Below, in pieces: positions 51,620 through 61,027 of a stretch of 64,000 bases of DNA. Every line of letters begins with the position of its first letter. The stretch's first letter is position 1. The notes beneath the pieces are model-generated. The model did no database searches. It was not told the origin of the DNA and saw only the letters and a program-made list of their open reading frames with translations. Source of the stretch: Lentibacillus daqui (GTDB taxonomy: Bacteria > Bacillota > Bacilli > Bacillales > Amphibacillaceae); the NCBI RefSeq assembly GCF_027186265.1, contig NZ_CP114176.1, forward strand, positions 62,001-126,000, read 5' to 3'. A program made the translations under genes and the position numbers.

Positions 51620-51900
51620 AATGATAAAATGGGAAACTTATCTAATTAGAGAAGCCGCACGTTTTTTATTTTAATGCTTCTCGCTATAGGCTCCCTGTTG
51701 ATGGTTTATGCAGCGGTTAAGTTTTGTTGATATCCGCTCATCACGAATTGATTTTATCATTCCATCAAGACCACCTTACATTTATAGTAGCATGTTTAGC
51801 AGATTTTAGTAAGAGTTTATTTTATGTTTATGATTCGAGGAACAGAACCGAAATGGCAAATCGTTTTGGTTATGTTTTTCTAATATAATAGTTGTTTTTC
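51620..51900 (+). pseudogene. Possible decayed membrane-protein gene in the rpoB leader
   Basis: ATG 51620 begins MIKWETYLIREAARF; after a one-base shift the text continues FFILMLLAIGSLLMVYAAVK, then meets a stop. Further frames carry TFIVACLADFSKSLFYVYD. The LLAIGSLLMVYAA piece recalls first transmembrane helices of FtsW/RodA-type proteins, but also any hydrophobic helix. The 477-base gap from ybxB to rpoB is otherwise empty apart from the promoter. Confidence 0.25.
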
Positions 51901-51943
51901 AAGTTTGTGTGATGAAAAATGATGGATTTGAGAGGTGAAGCAG

Positions 51944-54900
51944 TTGACAGGTCAATTAGTTCAATATGGACGGCACCGCCAACGCAGGAGCTATGCGCGC
52001 ATTAGTGAGGTTTTGGAACTACCTAACCTAATCGAAATCCAAACCGCTTCTTATCAATGGTTTTTAGAAGAAGGATTGCGGGAAATGTTTCAGGACATTT
52101 CACCGATTGAGGATTTTACTGGAAACCTATCATTGGAATTTGTCGATTATAGTTTAGGTGAACCCAAATACCCTGTCGATGAATCGAAGGAACGAGATGT
52201 TACGTATAATGCTCCGCTTCGTGTGAAGGTTCGTTTAATTAATAATGAAACCGGTGAAGTAAAAGAGCAGGAAGTATTTATGGGTGACTTCCCGCTTATG
52301 ACTGATACAGGCACATTTATTATCAATGGAGCCGAGCGTGTTATCGTGTCACAGCTTGTTCGCTCTCCAAGTGTCTATTACAACGAAAAAATTGATAAAA
52401 ATGGGAAAAGGGGCATCACTGCAACAGTCATCCCAAATCGTGGGGCATGGTTGGAGTTTGAAACAGATGCAAAAGATGTTGCCTATGTCCGGATTGACCG
52501 AACACGTAAACTGCCAATTACCGTGTTATTACGTGCGCTTGGATTTGGAACAGATCAGGAAATCATTGACCTGATCGGTGAAAATGAATACTTGAAAAAT
52601 ACATTAGATAAAGATAATACAGAAACAACGGAAAAGGCACTCCTTGAAATTTATGAGCGTTTACGTCCTGGTGAACCACCAACCGTAGACAACGCCAAAA
52701 GTCTATTAATTTCCCGTTTTTTTGATCCTAAACGGTATGATTTAGCACATGTTGGCAGATACAAGATGAACAAGAAACTGCACATAAAAAATCGTTTGTT
52801 TAATCAGGTCCTGGCTGAACCGGTTGTTGATCAGGAGACTGGAGAAGTGTTGGCGCAAAAAGGGGATCGACTAGAACGGAAATTACTAAACAAACTGCTC
52901 CCTTATTTGGAAAAAGACGAAGAAATGCTGGGCGAACAAATCCTTGAACCACATGACGGTGTGTTGGAAGAGCCGATTCGGATTCAGTCGATTAAAATTA
53001 TGGATCCAACTGACCCTAGTGGAGAACGGGAATTAACAGTTATCGGTAACGCAGGGATTGAAAACAGTGCGAAAAACATCATGCCTGCAGATATATTATC
53101 AGCAATTAGTTATTTCTTTAACCTGCTGTACAAAGTTGGCGATACGGATGATATCGACCATCTTGGTAACAGAAGGTTGCGTTCCGTTGGTGAATTGCTG
53201 CAAAACCAATTTCGCATTGGGCTATCCCGTATGGAACGTGTTGTGCGTGAAAGGATGTCTATTCAGGACACATCCAGTATTACACCACAGCAACTAATTA
53301 ATATTCGCCCGGTAATTGCTTCTATCAAAGAATTTTTTGGCAGTTCGCAGCTGTCACAATTTATGGATCAAACCAACCCACTGGCAGAGCTTACTCATAA
53401 GCGGCGTTTATCTGCATTAGGACCTGGTGGATTAACGCGGGAACGTGCCGGAATGGAAGTTCGTGACGTACACTATTCACACTACGGTCGTATGTGTCCG
53501 ATTGAAACTCCTGAAGGTCCTAATATCGGTTTGATTAACTCGTTGTCCAGTTATGCCAAAGTAAATAAGTTCGGCTTTATCGAAACACCATATCGTCGGG
53601 TTGACCCGGATACTGGCAGAGTAACTGCACAAATTGATTATCTGACCGCTGATGAAGAGGATAATTATGTTGTTGCTCAGGCAAACGCACCTTTAAACGA
53701 GGATGGAAGCTTTAGTGAGGAAGAGGTTATTGCTCGTTTCCGCGGGGAGAACACAGCCGTACCGAGAGAACGTATTGATTATATGGACGTATCACCAAAA
53801 CAAGTTGTTTCGGCAGCGACAGCATGTATTCCGTTCTTGGAAAATGACGACTCCAATCGTGCGTTGATGGGTGCGAACATGCAACGTCAAGCGGTGCCAT
53901 TGATGAATCCGGAAGCACCGATCGTCGGAACAGGCATGGAGTATGTTTCCGGAAAAGACTCCGGTGCAGCAATTATCTGTCGTCACGCCGGCATTGTGGA
54001 ACATGTAGAAGCCAAAGAAGTACACGTGCGCCGAATTGCAGAAGTTGACGGAAAAGAAGTTAAAGGTGACCTGGATCGTTATAAATTGCAGAAATATATC
54101 CGTTCCAATCAGGGGACATGTTACAACCAGCGTCCAATTGTCAGTGCTGGAGACCGGGTAACTAAAGGTGAGATCCTTGCTGATGGTCCTTCGATGGAAA
54201 AAGGTGAGCTGGCACTTGGAAGAAATCCGCTCGTTGCCTTTATGACCTGGGAAGGATATAACTATGAAGATGCGATCATTATGAGTGAGCGTCTTGTAAA
54301 AGATGATGTTTATACATCCATTCACGTGGAGGAATATGAATCAGAGTCGCGGGATACCAAGCTCGGACCGGAAGAGATTACAAGGGATATTCCGAACGTT
54401 GGTGAAGACGCCTTAAAGAATCTCAACGAACAAGGGATCATCCGTATTGGCGCTGAAGTTACTGATGGCGATATTTTGGTCGGGAAAGTAACACCAAAAG
54501 GCGTCACAGAGCTATCCGCAGAAGAACGTCTGCTTCATGCCATTTTTGGTGAAAAAGCGCGTGAAGTTCGTGATACATCACTACGGGTACCGCATGGCGC
54601 TGGTGGAATTGTTCTGGATGTCAAGATCTTTAACCGTGAAGACGGCGATGAACTGCCTCCTGGAGTAAATCAGCTTGTACGTGTTTATATTGTACAAAAA
54701 CGTAAAATTCATGAAGGCGACAAAATGGCAGGCCGCCACGGTAACAAAGGGGTTATCTCGAAAATCTTGCCAGAAGAGGATATGCCGTTTTTACCAGATG
54801 GTACCCCAGTTGATATTATGCTTAACCCATTAGGTGTTCCGTCACGAATGAATATTGGACAGGTGTTCGAATTGCACTTGGGTATTGCAGCAAGACGATT

Positions 54901-55480
54901 AGGTATTCATGTGGCAACACCGGTATTTGATGGTGCAAGGGAAGAAGACGTGTGGGAAACCCTGGAAGAGTCCGGTATGCCGCGGGATGCTAAAACAATA
55001 CTGTATGATGGCAGAACCGGGGAACCGTTTGATAACCGTGTTTCTGTTGGGGTCATGTATATGATCAAACTGGCACACATGGTTGACGATAAGTTACATG
55101 CCCGTTCAACCGGGCCATATTCACTCGTTACACAACAACCGCTCGGTGGTAAAGCACAATTTGGCGGTCAGCGCTTTGGTGAAATGGAAGTTTGGGCGCT
55201 TGAAGCATATGGTGCTGCCTATACCTTGCAAGAAATTCTTACTGTTAAATCAGATGATGTTGTTGGTCGTGTGAAAACGTACGAATCGATCGTCAAAGGT
55301 GATAATGTACCTGAACCTGGTGTACCAGAGTCATTTAAAGTATTAATTAAAGAACTACAAAGTCTTGGGTTAGACGTCAAGGTTCTATCAAGTGACGAAG
55401 AAGAAATTGAAATGCGGGAAATCGAGGAAGAGGATACCGAATCTGCAAGCAAACTTAACCTGGAAGTTGAACAAAGTTAA
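51944..55480 (+). CDS. rpoB: RNA polymerase beta subunit
   Basis: 1178 residues, full length and very close to B. subtilis RpoB. The rifampicin region (SSQLSQFMDQTNPLAELTHK then RRLSALGPGG) shows the usual sensitive residues at the main resistance sites (Gln, Asp, His, Ser). GDKMAGRHGNKGV and the C-terminal clamp QFGGQRFGEMEVWALEAYGA are intact; the tail is acidic. TTG 51944 gives the family start MTGQLVQYGRHRQRRS. The GTG at 51935 lies inside the SD (GAGGTGA). Confidence 0.98.
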   Translation: MTGQLVQYGRHRQRRSYARISEVLELPNLIEIQTASYQWFLEEGLREMFQDISPIEDFTGNLSLEFVDYSLGEPKYPVDESKERDVTYNAPLRVKVRLINNETGEVKEQEVFMGDFPLMTDTGTFIINGAERVIVSQLVRSPSVYYNEKIDKNGKRGITATVIPNRGAWLEFETDAKDVAYVRIDRTRKLPITVLLRALGFGTDQEIIDLIGENEYLKNTLDKDNTETTEKALLEIYERLRPGEPPTVDNAKSLLISRFFDPKRYDLAHVGRYKMNKKLHIKNRLFNQVLAEPVVDQETGEVLAQKGDRLERKLLNKLLPYLEKDEEMLGEQILEPHDGVLEEPIRIQSIKIMDPTDPSGERELTVIGNAGIENSAKNIMPADILSAISYFFNLLYKVGDTDDIDHLGNRRLRSVGELLQNQFRIGLSRMERVVRERMSIQDTSSITPQQLINIRPVIASIKEFFGSSQLSQFMDQTNPLAELTHKRRLSALGPGGLTRERAGMEVRDVHYSHYGRMCPIETPEGPNIGLINSLSSYAKVNKFGFIETPYRRVDPDTGRVTAQIDYLTADEEDNYVVAQANAPLNEDGSFSEEEVIARFRGENTAVPRERIDYMDVSPKQVVSAATACIPFLENDDSNRALMGANMQRQAVPLMNPEAPIVGTGMEYVSGKDSGAAIICRHAGIVEHVEAKEVHVRRIAEVDGKEVKGDLDRYKLQKYIRSNQGTCYNQRPIVSAGDRVTKGEILADGPSMEKGELALGRNPLVAFMTWEGYNYEDAIIMSERLVKDDVYTSIHVEEYESESRDTKLGPEEITRDIPNVGEDALKNLNEQGIIRIGAEVTDGDILVGKVTPKGVTELSAEERLLHAIFGEKAREVRDTSLRVPHGAGGIVLDVKIFNREDGDELPPGVNQLVRVYIVQKRKIHEGDKMAGRHGNKGVISKILPEEDMPFLPDGTPVDIMLNPLGVPSRMNIGQVFELHLGIAARRLGIHVATPVFDGAREEDVWETLEESGMPRDAKTILYDGRTGEPFDNRVSVGVMYMIKLAHMVDDKLHARSTGPYSLVTQQPLGGKAQFGGQRFGEMEVWALEAYGAAYTLQEILTVKSDDVVGRVKTYESIVKGDNVPEPGVPESFKVLIKELQSLGLDVKVLSSDEEEIEMREIEEEDTESASKLNLEVEQS

Positions 55481-55488
55481 TTACAACC

Positions 55489-55521
55489 AAAGATGTTGGC
55501 ATGGAACTTGCTAACATCTTT
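55489..55521 (+). terminator. Hairpin between rpoB and rpoC
   Basis: AAAGATGTTGGCA (55489-55501) pairs with TGCTAACATCTTT (55509-55521), 13 bp with one G-T, then AGGTTTTAG. Strong stem with only four Ts, so processing signal or weak attenuator are both possible. Confidence 0.5.
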
Positions 55522-55571
55522 AGGTTTTAGCATAATGAGGAAATCGGACACTAAAAAGGGAGGTAGGCCCC

Positions 55572-58500
55572 TTGCTAGATGTAAACAACTTTGAGTATAT
55601 GAAAATTGGTTTAGCATCATCAGAGAAAATCCGCTCATGGTCATATGGTGAGGTTAAAAAGCCGGAAACGATTAATTATCGTACATTAAAGCCGGAGAAG
55701 GATGGGCTTTTTTGTGAGCGTATTTTTGGACCCACGAAGGATTGGGAATGTCATTGCGGAAAGTATAAACGAGTGCGCTACAAGGGTGTTGTATGTGACC
55801 GTTGTGGTGTGGAGGTAACCAAGGCAAAAGTTCGTCGTGAGCGGATGGGACATATTGAGCTTGCCGCACCAGTTTCACATATTTGGTATTTTAAAGGAAT
55901 CCCGAGCAGAATGGGACTCGTACTGGATATGTCACCACGTGCATTGGAAGAGGTTATTTATTTCGCGGCATATATTGTCACTGATCCCGGCAGTACGCCA
56001 TTGGAGAGGAAGCAATTATTATCCGAGAAAGAATACCGTGCCTATTATGATAAATATGGGAAAACGTTCAAGGCACAAATGGGCGCCGAGGCAATTCGCA
56101 AACTTCTTGAGGATATTGACCTCGACAAAGAGGCGGATATACTAAAAGAAGAACTCAAAACGGCGCATGGTCAACGACGCACCCGTGCAATTAAACGATT
56201 GGAAGTACTGGAGGCATTCCGTCATTCCGGTAATGAACCGTCCTGGATGGTTATGGATGTGTTGCCGGTTATCCCGCCTGAAATCAGGCCGATGGTTCAA
56301 TTGGACGGCGGACGTTTTGCAACCTCTGATTTAAATGATTTATATCGTCGCGTTATTAACCGCAATAATCGTTTGAAGCGCCTCCTGGATCTTGGTGCAC
56401 CAAGTATTATTGTGCAAAATGAGAAACGAATGCTGCAGGAAGCAGTCGATGCTTTAATCGATAACGGTCGCCGCGGCCGCCCGGTAACCGGCCCAGGTAA
56501 CCGGCCGTTAAAATCATTGTCACATATGCTGAAGGGAAAACAAGGTCGCTTCCGCCAAAACTTATTAGGTAAGCGGGTTGATTATTCCGGCCGTTCTGTT
56601 ATCGTTGTTGGACCACACTTGAAAATGTACCAGTGTGGCTTGCCAAAGGAAATGGCTTTGGAACTGTTTAAACCGTTTATCATGAAAGAACTTGTGGAAA
56701 AGGGATTGGCGCATAACATTAAATCAGCCAAACGTAAAATTGAGCGGGTTCATCCTGAGGTTTGGGATGTTTTAGAAGATGTTATTAAAGAACATCCGGT
56801 ATTGCTTAACCGGGCTCCAACCTTACACCGACTTGGGATTCAGGCTTTTGAACCGACATTGGTTGAAGGTCGTGCGATTCGTTTGCATCCACTTGTTTGT
56901 ACAGCATACAATGCCGATTTTGATGGAGACCAAATGGCGGTACACGTACCGTTGTCAGCTGAAGCGCAGGCGGAAGCACGAATTTTAATGCTTGCTGCCC
57001 AGAACATCCTGAACCCGAAAGATGGCAAACCAGTTGTTACGCCGTCTCAGGACATGGTGTTGGGAAACTATTATTTAACGCTTGAACGGGAGAATGCAAT
57101 TGGTGAAGGCTCTGTTTTTAACGATATCAATGAAGCGTTAATTGCTTACCAAAATGGTTATGTACATTTGCACACACGAATAGCTGTTAAGGCATCTAGT
57201 GTAAACAATGAGACCTTTACTGAAAAACAGCAAAATCAATTGTTACTAACAACGGTAGGGAAATTAATATTTAATGAGATTTTATCTGATTCGTTCCCAT
57301 ATATTAACGAACCAACCAAGACCAATCTTGAGGTTCGGACACCGGAGAAATATTTCGTGGAAAACGGAACGAATATAAAAGAGGAAATTGAAAAACGTGA
57401 GCTGATCAAACCATTCAAAAAAGGGTTTTTGGGCGATATTATTGCGGAAGTATTCAAGAAATTTAAAGTCAGTGAAACTTCCAAAATGCTTGACCGCATG
57501 AAGGACCTTGGCTACAGCTTTTCTACCAAGGCTGGTATGACAGTTGGGGTATCCGATATTGTGGTATTGAAAGAAAAAGAGGATATTCTGGAAGATGCAC
57601 AGCAAAAAGTAGATAAGGTATTGAAACAATTTCGTCGTGGTTTAATCACGGAGGAAGAACGCTATGACCGTGTTATTGCGGTATGGTCACAAGCGAAGGA
57701 TACCATTCAGGATAAATTGATGGGGTCGCTGAATGCTCGTAACCCAATTTTCATGATGAGCGATTCCGGAGCACGTGGTAATGCTTCCAACTTCACGCAG
57801 CTTGCTGGTATGCGCGGTCTAATGGCTAACCCATCTGGACGTATTATTGAGTTACCGATTAAATCAAGCTTCCGTGAAGGGCTAACTGTATTGGAGTACT
57901 TTATTTCCACACACGGAGCCAGAAAAGGATTAGCCGACACGGCATTGAAGACAGCTGACTCTGGTTACTTAACGCGTCGTCTTGTTGATGTTGCTCAAGA
58001 TGTTATTGTCAGGGAAAACGATTGTGGAACAGATCGAGGCTTAACTGTTGAGGCGTTAACAGATGGTACTGAAGTGATCGAACCGCTTGTGGACCGTCTC
58101 ATTGGCCGGACCGCATTTGAAACAGTGCGTCATCCGGAAACAGGTGATACAATCGCTGAATTTAACACGTTAATCACGGAAGATCAGGCAAAACAAATCG
58201 TTGAAGCAGGTATTGAGCAGGTTACTATTCGTTCCGCATTTACATGTAACACGAAACACGGGGTATGTAAGAAATGTTATGGCCGTAACCTGGCAACTGG
58301 TGATGAGGTTGAAGTTGGTGAGGCAGTTGGAATCATCGCAGCCCAATCAATTGGTGAACCTGGTACACAGTTAACTATGCGTACTTTCCATACAGGCGGA
58401 GTTGCTGGTGATGATATCACACAAGGTCTCCCTCGTATTCAGGAATTGTTTGAGGCGCGTAATCCAAAAGGTCAGGCCGTAATCACAGAAATTTTTGGAA

Positions 58501-59171
58501 CGGTTAAAGAGATTAAAGAAGTAAAAGACAAACAGGAAATTGTCATCCAGGGTGACGTAGAAGAAAAGTCATACGCTGTTCCGTACAATGCACGGCTTAA
58601 AGTATCACTTGATGATCAAGTCATTGCCGGACAGGAATTGACTGAGGGTTCTGTGGATCCGAAAGAATTGCTGCGCGTACAAGGTGTAGATGGCGTACAG
58701 AATTACCTCCTGCGTGAAGTGCAGCGTGTATATCGCATGCAGGGTGTTGAAATTGGCGATAAACACGTGGAGGTTATGGTACGACAAATGCTTCGTAAAA
58801 TCCGCATTATGGATGGCGGTGATACGGATGTTCTGCCTGGTTCATTACTGGAAATACACCAGTTTAAAGAGGCCAATCAGGAAGTCCTTCATGAAGAAAG
58901 ACAGCCGGCTGTTGGCAAACCGGTATTACTCGGTATTACAAAAGCATCGTTGGAAACAGATTCATTCCTGTCTGCTGCGTCCTTCCAAGAAACAACGCGT
59001 GTCTTAACGGATGCTGCTATAAAAGGAAAACGGGATGAGCTGCTTGGTTTGAAAGAAAACGTCATTATTGGTAAGCTGGTACCTGCTGGAACAGGTATTG
59101 ACAGGTACCGGAAAATTGAAGCAGCTATTGATGAGCCACAGGAAGATGAACAAGAAGAAGTAGTGCAATAA
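55572..59171 (+). CDS. rpoC: RNA polymerase beta' subunit
   Basis: 1199 residues, matching B. subtilis RpoC. N-terminal zinc ribbon (CHCGKYKRVRYKGVVCDRC), the catalytic NADFDGDQM triad, bridge-helix/trigger-loop regions (GARGNASNFTQLAGMRGLM; TMRTFHTGGVAGDDITQG) and the second zinc site (CNTKHGVCKKCYG) are all present. Start TTG 55572 after GGGAGG, giving MLDVNNFEYM as in the family. Confidence 0.98.
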   Translation: MLDVNNFEYMKIGLASSEKIRSWSYGEVKKPETINYRTLKPEKDGLFCERIFGPTKDWECHCGKYKRVRYKGVVCDRCGVEVTKAKVRRERMGHIELAAPVSHIWYFKGIPSRMGLVLDMSPRALEEVIYFAAYIVTDPGSTPLERKQLLSEKEYRAYYDKYGKTFKAQMGAEAIRKLLEDIDLDKEADILKEELKTAHGQRRTRAIKRLEVLEAFRHSGNEPSWMVMDVLPVIPPEIRPMVQLDGGRFATSDLNDLYRRVINRNNRLKRLLDLGAPSIIVQNEKRMLQEAVDALIDNGRRGRPVTGPGNRPLKSLSHMLKGKQGRFRQNLLGKRVDYSGRSVIVVGPHLKMYQCGLPKEMALELFKPFIMKELVEKGLAHNIKSAKRKIERVHPEVWDVLEDVIKEHPVLLNRAPTLHRLGIQAFEPTLVEGRAIRLHPLVCTAYNADFDGDQMAVHVPLSAEAQAEARILMLAAQNILNPKDGKPVVTPSQDMVLGNYYLTLERENAIGEGSVFNDINEALIAYQNGYVHLHTRIAVKASSVNNETFTEKQQNQLLLTTVGKLIFNEILSDSFPYINEPTKTNLEVRTPEKYFVENGTNIKEEIEKRELIKPFKKGFLGDIIAEVFKKFKVSETSKMLDRMKDLGYSFSTKAGMTVGVSDIVVLKEKEDILEDAQQKVDKVLKQFRRGLITEEERYDRVIAVWSQAKDTIQDKLMGSLNARNPIFMMSDSGARGNASNFTQLAGMRGLMANPSGRIIELPIKSSFREGLTVLEYFISTHGARKGLADTALKTADSGYLTRRLVDVAQDVIVRENDCGTDRGLTVEALTDGTEVIEPLVDRLIGRTAFETVRHPETGDTIAEFNTLITEDQAKQIVEAGIEQVTIRSAFTCNTKHGVCKKCYGRNLATGDEVEVGEAVGIIAAQSIGEPGTQLTMRTFHTGGVAGDDITQGLPRIQELFEARNPKGQAVITEIFGTVKEIKEVKDKQEIVIQGDVEEKSYAVPYNARLKVSLDDQVIAGQELTEGSVDPKELLRVQGVDGVQNYLLREVQRVYRMQGVEIGDKHVEVMVRQMLRKIRIMDGGDTDVLPGSLLEIHQFKEANQEVLHEERQPAVGKPVLLGITKASLETDSFLSAASFQETTRVLTDAAIKGKRDELLGLKENVIIGKLVPAGTGIDRYRKIEAAIDEPQEDEQEEVVQ

Positions 59172-59238
59172 ACAGCAAAAAAAGAAGTAGAGATAAAGAA
59201 AAAGTATAGTAAGTAATCGGAAGCACCTTATAGTGCGT

Positions 59239-59381
59239 GTTCAAAAAGGAGGATAAAAAGGACCGAGAAGTTCTAGGCGGCGTAGCTTTGAGCACCGGAG
59301 TGTACATAAAAGGTACATGAGGAGCGGAAAAGCAAGCCAACGACGAAATTCGACGTGTCATTTTTACCGGACTTTTTGAAC
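59239..59381 (+). repeat. Dispersed GTTCAAAAAG repeat, copy 5 (after rpoC)
   Basis: 143 bp, from GTTCAAAAAGGAGGATAAAA to CATTTTTACCGGACTTTTTG then AAC. Its 5' block (GACCGAGAAGTTCTAGGCGG) matches copy 2; its middle (GGTACATGAGGAGCG, AAGCAAGCCAACGA) matches copy 4. It lies between the rpoC stop and the promoter of the next group; I see no other terminator there. Confidence 0.85.
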
Positions 59382-59413
59382 ATCCTCTTATATGAGTTTC
59401 ATCTAAATTTGTG

Positions 59414-59442
59414 TTGACATTAAAAAAAGACAATGGTACTAT
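59414..59442 (+). promoter_or_regulatory. Predicted promoter of the ybxF-rpsL-rpsG-fusA-tuf group
   Basis: TTGACA at 59414-59419, 17 bases, TACTAT at 59437-59442, about 50 bases upstream of the first start codon. Confidence 0.78.
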
Positions 59443-59489
59443 ATTCAAGGTGCTTCCGATTATACTTGTTTGCTTTGGAGGATATTACG

Positions 59490-59744
59490 ATGTCTTATGA
59501 AAAAGTAACTCAGGTTCGCTCAGGATTAATAATCGGTATAAAGCAGACGCTTAAAGCCATGGAAAAAGGCGTCATCAGTGAAGTAGTTGTTGCGAACGAT
59601 GCAGATCAGCAAATGATTGAAGAGGTAGTGCGTTTGGCTGATGAACTAAATATTTCCATAGATCGTGTTGATTCAATGAAAAAGCTTGGCGCAGCTTGTG
59701 GAATAGATGTTGGTGCATCAACTGTAGCAATTAAACATGATTAG
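59490..59744 (+). CDS. rplGB: YbxF, L7Ae-family K-turn RNA-binding protein
   Basis: 84 residues, an L7Ae/L30e/S12e/Gadd45 fold: QVRSGLIIGIKQTLKAMEKG, VVVANDADQQMIEEVVRLAD and KLGAACGIDVGASTVAIK. YbxF binds kink-turn RNAs; it associates with ribosomes, though it is not a classical bacterial ribosomal protein. SD GGAGGA at 59477-59482 sets ATG 59490. Same place before rpsL as in B. subtilis. Confidence 0.92.
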   Translation: MSYEKVTQVRSGLIIGIKQTLKAMEKGVISEVVVANDADQQMIEEVVRLADELNISIDRVDSMKKLGAACGIDVGASTVAIKHD

Positions 59745-59788
59745 TTTTGGCGAGGGCCCTCGTGAAAGCTTTGTTTTTTGTTTAAAAA

Positions 59789-59838
59789 TGAACCACCTGG
59801 GTACGTGGTATTACAAATTGCTGTGGCACCAGGTGGTA
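59789..59838 (+). promoter_or_regulatory. Hairpin in the rpsL leader
   Basis: ACCACCTGG and CCAGGTGGT form a perfect 9-bp inverted repeat around a loop that carries a further GTAC...GTGG pairing. It lies 45 bases before the rpsL start and has no T-run, so it is more likely a leader structure than a terminator. Function unknown. Confidence 0.5.
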
Positions 59839-59883
59839 CAAGACGATATTTTTACAGTTTATACTTGAAGGGAGGATAATAAA

Positions 59884-60294
59884 GTGCCTACAATTAACCA
59901 ACTTGTACGTAAAGGCCGTGTCAGCAAAACAAAACAATCTGACTCACCTGCATTAAACAAAGGGTACAATAGTTTTAAAAAATCATTCACCGATCTTTCG
60001 TCTCCGCAAAAACGTGGTGTTTGTACCCGTGTAGGAACATTGACACCGAAGAAGCCTAACTCGGCACTTCGTAAATATGCCCGTGTTCGTTTGTCAAACA
60101 ACATTGAGGTAACAGCTTATATTCCTGGTATTGGCCACAACTTGCAAGAACATAGTGTTGTGCTTATCCGCGGCGGACGTGTAAAAGACCTGCCAGGGGT
60201 ACGGTACCATATTGTTCGCGGTGCACTTGACACAGCCGGTGTTGAAGGACGTGCACAAGGACGTTCAAAATATGGAACAAAGAAAAAGAAATAA
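59884..60294 (+). CDS. rpsL: 30S ribosomal protein S12
   Basis: 136 residues. PTINQLVRKGR at the start, the decoding-site loop LTPKKPNSALRKYARVRLSN with the lysine whose change gives streptomycin resistance in wild-type form, and VKDLPGVRYHIVRGALD. The C-terminus is basic (GRSKYGTKKKK). GTG 59884 after GAAGGGAGGA. Confidence 0.97.
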   Translation: MPTINQLVRKGRVSKTKQSDSPALNKGYNSFKKSFTDLSSPQKRGVCTRVGTLTPKKPNSALRKYARVRLSNNIEVTAYIPGIGHNLQEHSVVLIRGGRVKDLPGVRYHIVRGALDTAGVEGRAQGRSKYGTKKKK

Positions 60295-60313
60295 TAACAG
60301 CCAGGTATAAAGC

Positions 60314-60363
60314 GTTCAAAAAGGCAATTAAAGGGAATCGTTCTTTTTTCGTGCCTTTTGAAC
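60314..60363 (+). repeat. Dispersed GTTCAAAAAG repeat, short copy (rpsL-rpsG)
   Basis: 50 bp: GTTCAAAAAGGCA ... TGCCTTTTGAAC, a near-perfect 12-bp inverted repeat with one extra A. It keeps the outer ends of the family and AAAGGGAATCG in place of the longer inside. It lies in the rpsL-rpsG gap and would form a hairpin in the mRNA. Confidence 0.6.
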
Positions 60364-60396
60364 TTCAACCAAGATTCTGAGAAAGGAGGGGGACAT

Positions 60397-60867
60397 ATGC
60401 CACGAAAAGGACCAGTACCTAAACGCGATGTCTTACCGGATCCATTATACAATTCAAAATTAGTAACTCGTTTAATCAATCAAATCATGGTTGACGGCAA
60501 ACGAGGCAAAGCACAAAAAATTCTTTATAAAGCATTTGAACTTGTTGGCGAACGAAGCGGTCAAAACGCAATGGAAGTTTTTGAACAAGCAATGAAAAAT
60601 GTTATGCCAGTACTTGAGGTGCGTGCCCGCCGTGTTGGTGGATCAAACTACCAGGTACCAATGGAAGTGAGACCTGAACGACGTCAAGCATTGGGGCTTC
60701 GTTACATTGTTAACTATTCTCGACTCCGCGGAGAGAAAACAATGGAAGAACGCCTTGCAAACGAAATTCTGGACGCATCAAACAACACAGGTGCATCTGT
60801 TAAAAAACGCGAAGAAATGCACAAGATGGCAGAAGCAAACAAAGCATTTGCTCACTATCGTTGGTAA
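60397..60867 (+). CDS. rpsG: 30S ribosomal protein S7
   Basis: 156 residues: PRKGPVPKRDVLPDPLYNSK, RRVGGSNYQVPMEVRPERR and the C-terminal KREEMHKMAEANKAFAHYRW. S7 nucleates the 30S head. SD AAAGGAGGGGG sets ATG 60397; 13 in-frame codons upstream come from the spacer. Confidence 0.97.
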   Translation: MPRKGPVPKRDVLPDPLYNSKLVTRLINQIMVDGKRGKAQKILYKAFELVGERSGQNAMEVFEQAMKNVMPVLEVRARRVGGSNYQVPMEVRPERRQALGLRYIVNYSRLRGEKTMEERLANEILDASNNTGASVKKREEMHKMAEANKAFAHYRW

Positions 60868-60879
60868 AATTTCAGGCGT

Positions 60880-60985
60880 GTTCAAAAGAAAAATAAAAGA
60901 ACCGGGGTCGGCTAAGATTTTTGTCGTTCTGTTGTAATGCCAATACTATATCCGAAATTCGGAGTTCATTTTATACTTTTTGAAC
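60880..60985 (+). repeat. Dispersed GTTCAAAAAG repeat, diverged copy (rpsG-fusA)
   Basis: 106 bp, from GTTCAAAAGAAAAATAAAAG to TTTTATACTTTTTGAAC. The inside (AACCGGGGTCGGCTAAGATT, then TTCATTTTATACTTTTTG) only partly follows the other copies. It lies between rpsG and fusA. Confidence 0.65.
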
Positions 60986-61027
60986 AGCTTATACACTAAA
61001 TGTTTTCACAAGAAAGGAGAAGAATAC

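Noticed and set aside
53331..53440. Rifampicin-resistance changes in rpoB
   Set aside because: The cluster I residues at the main positions (Gln, Asp, His, Ser) are the normal sensitive ones.
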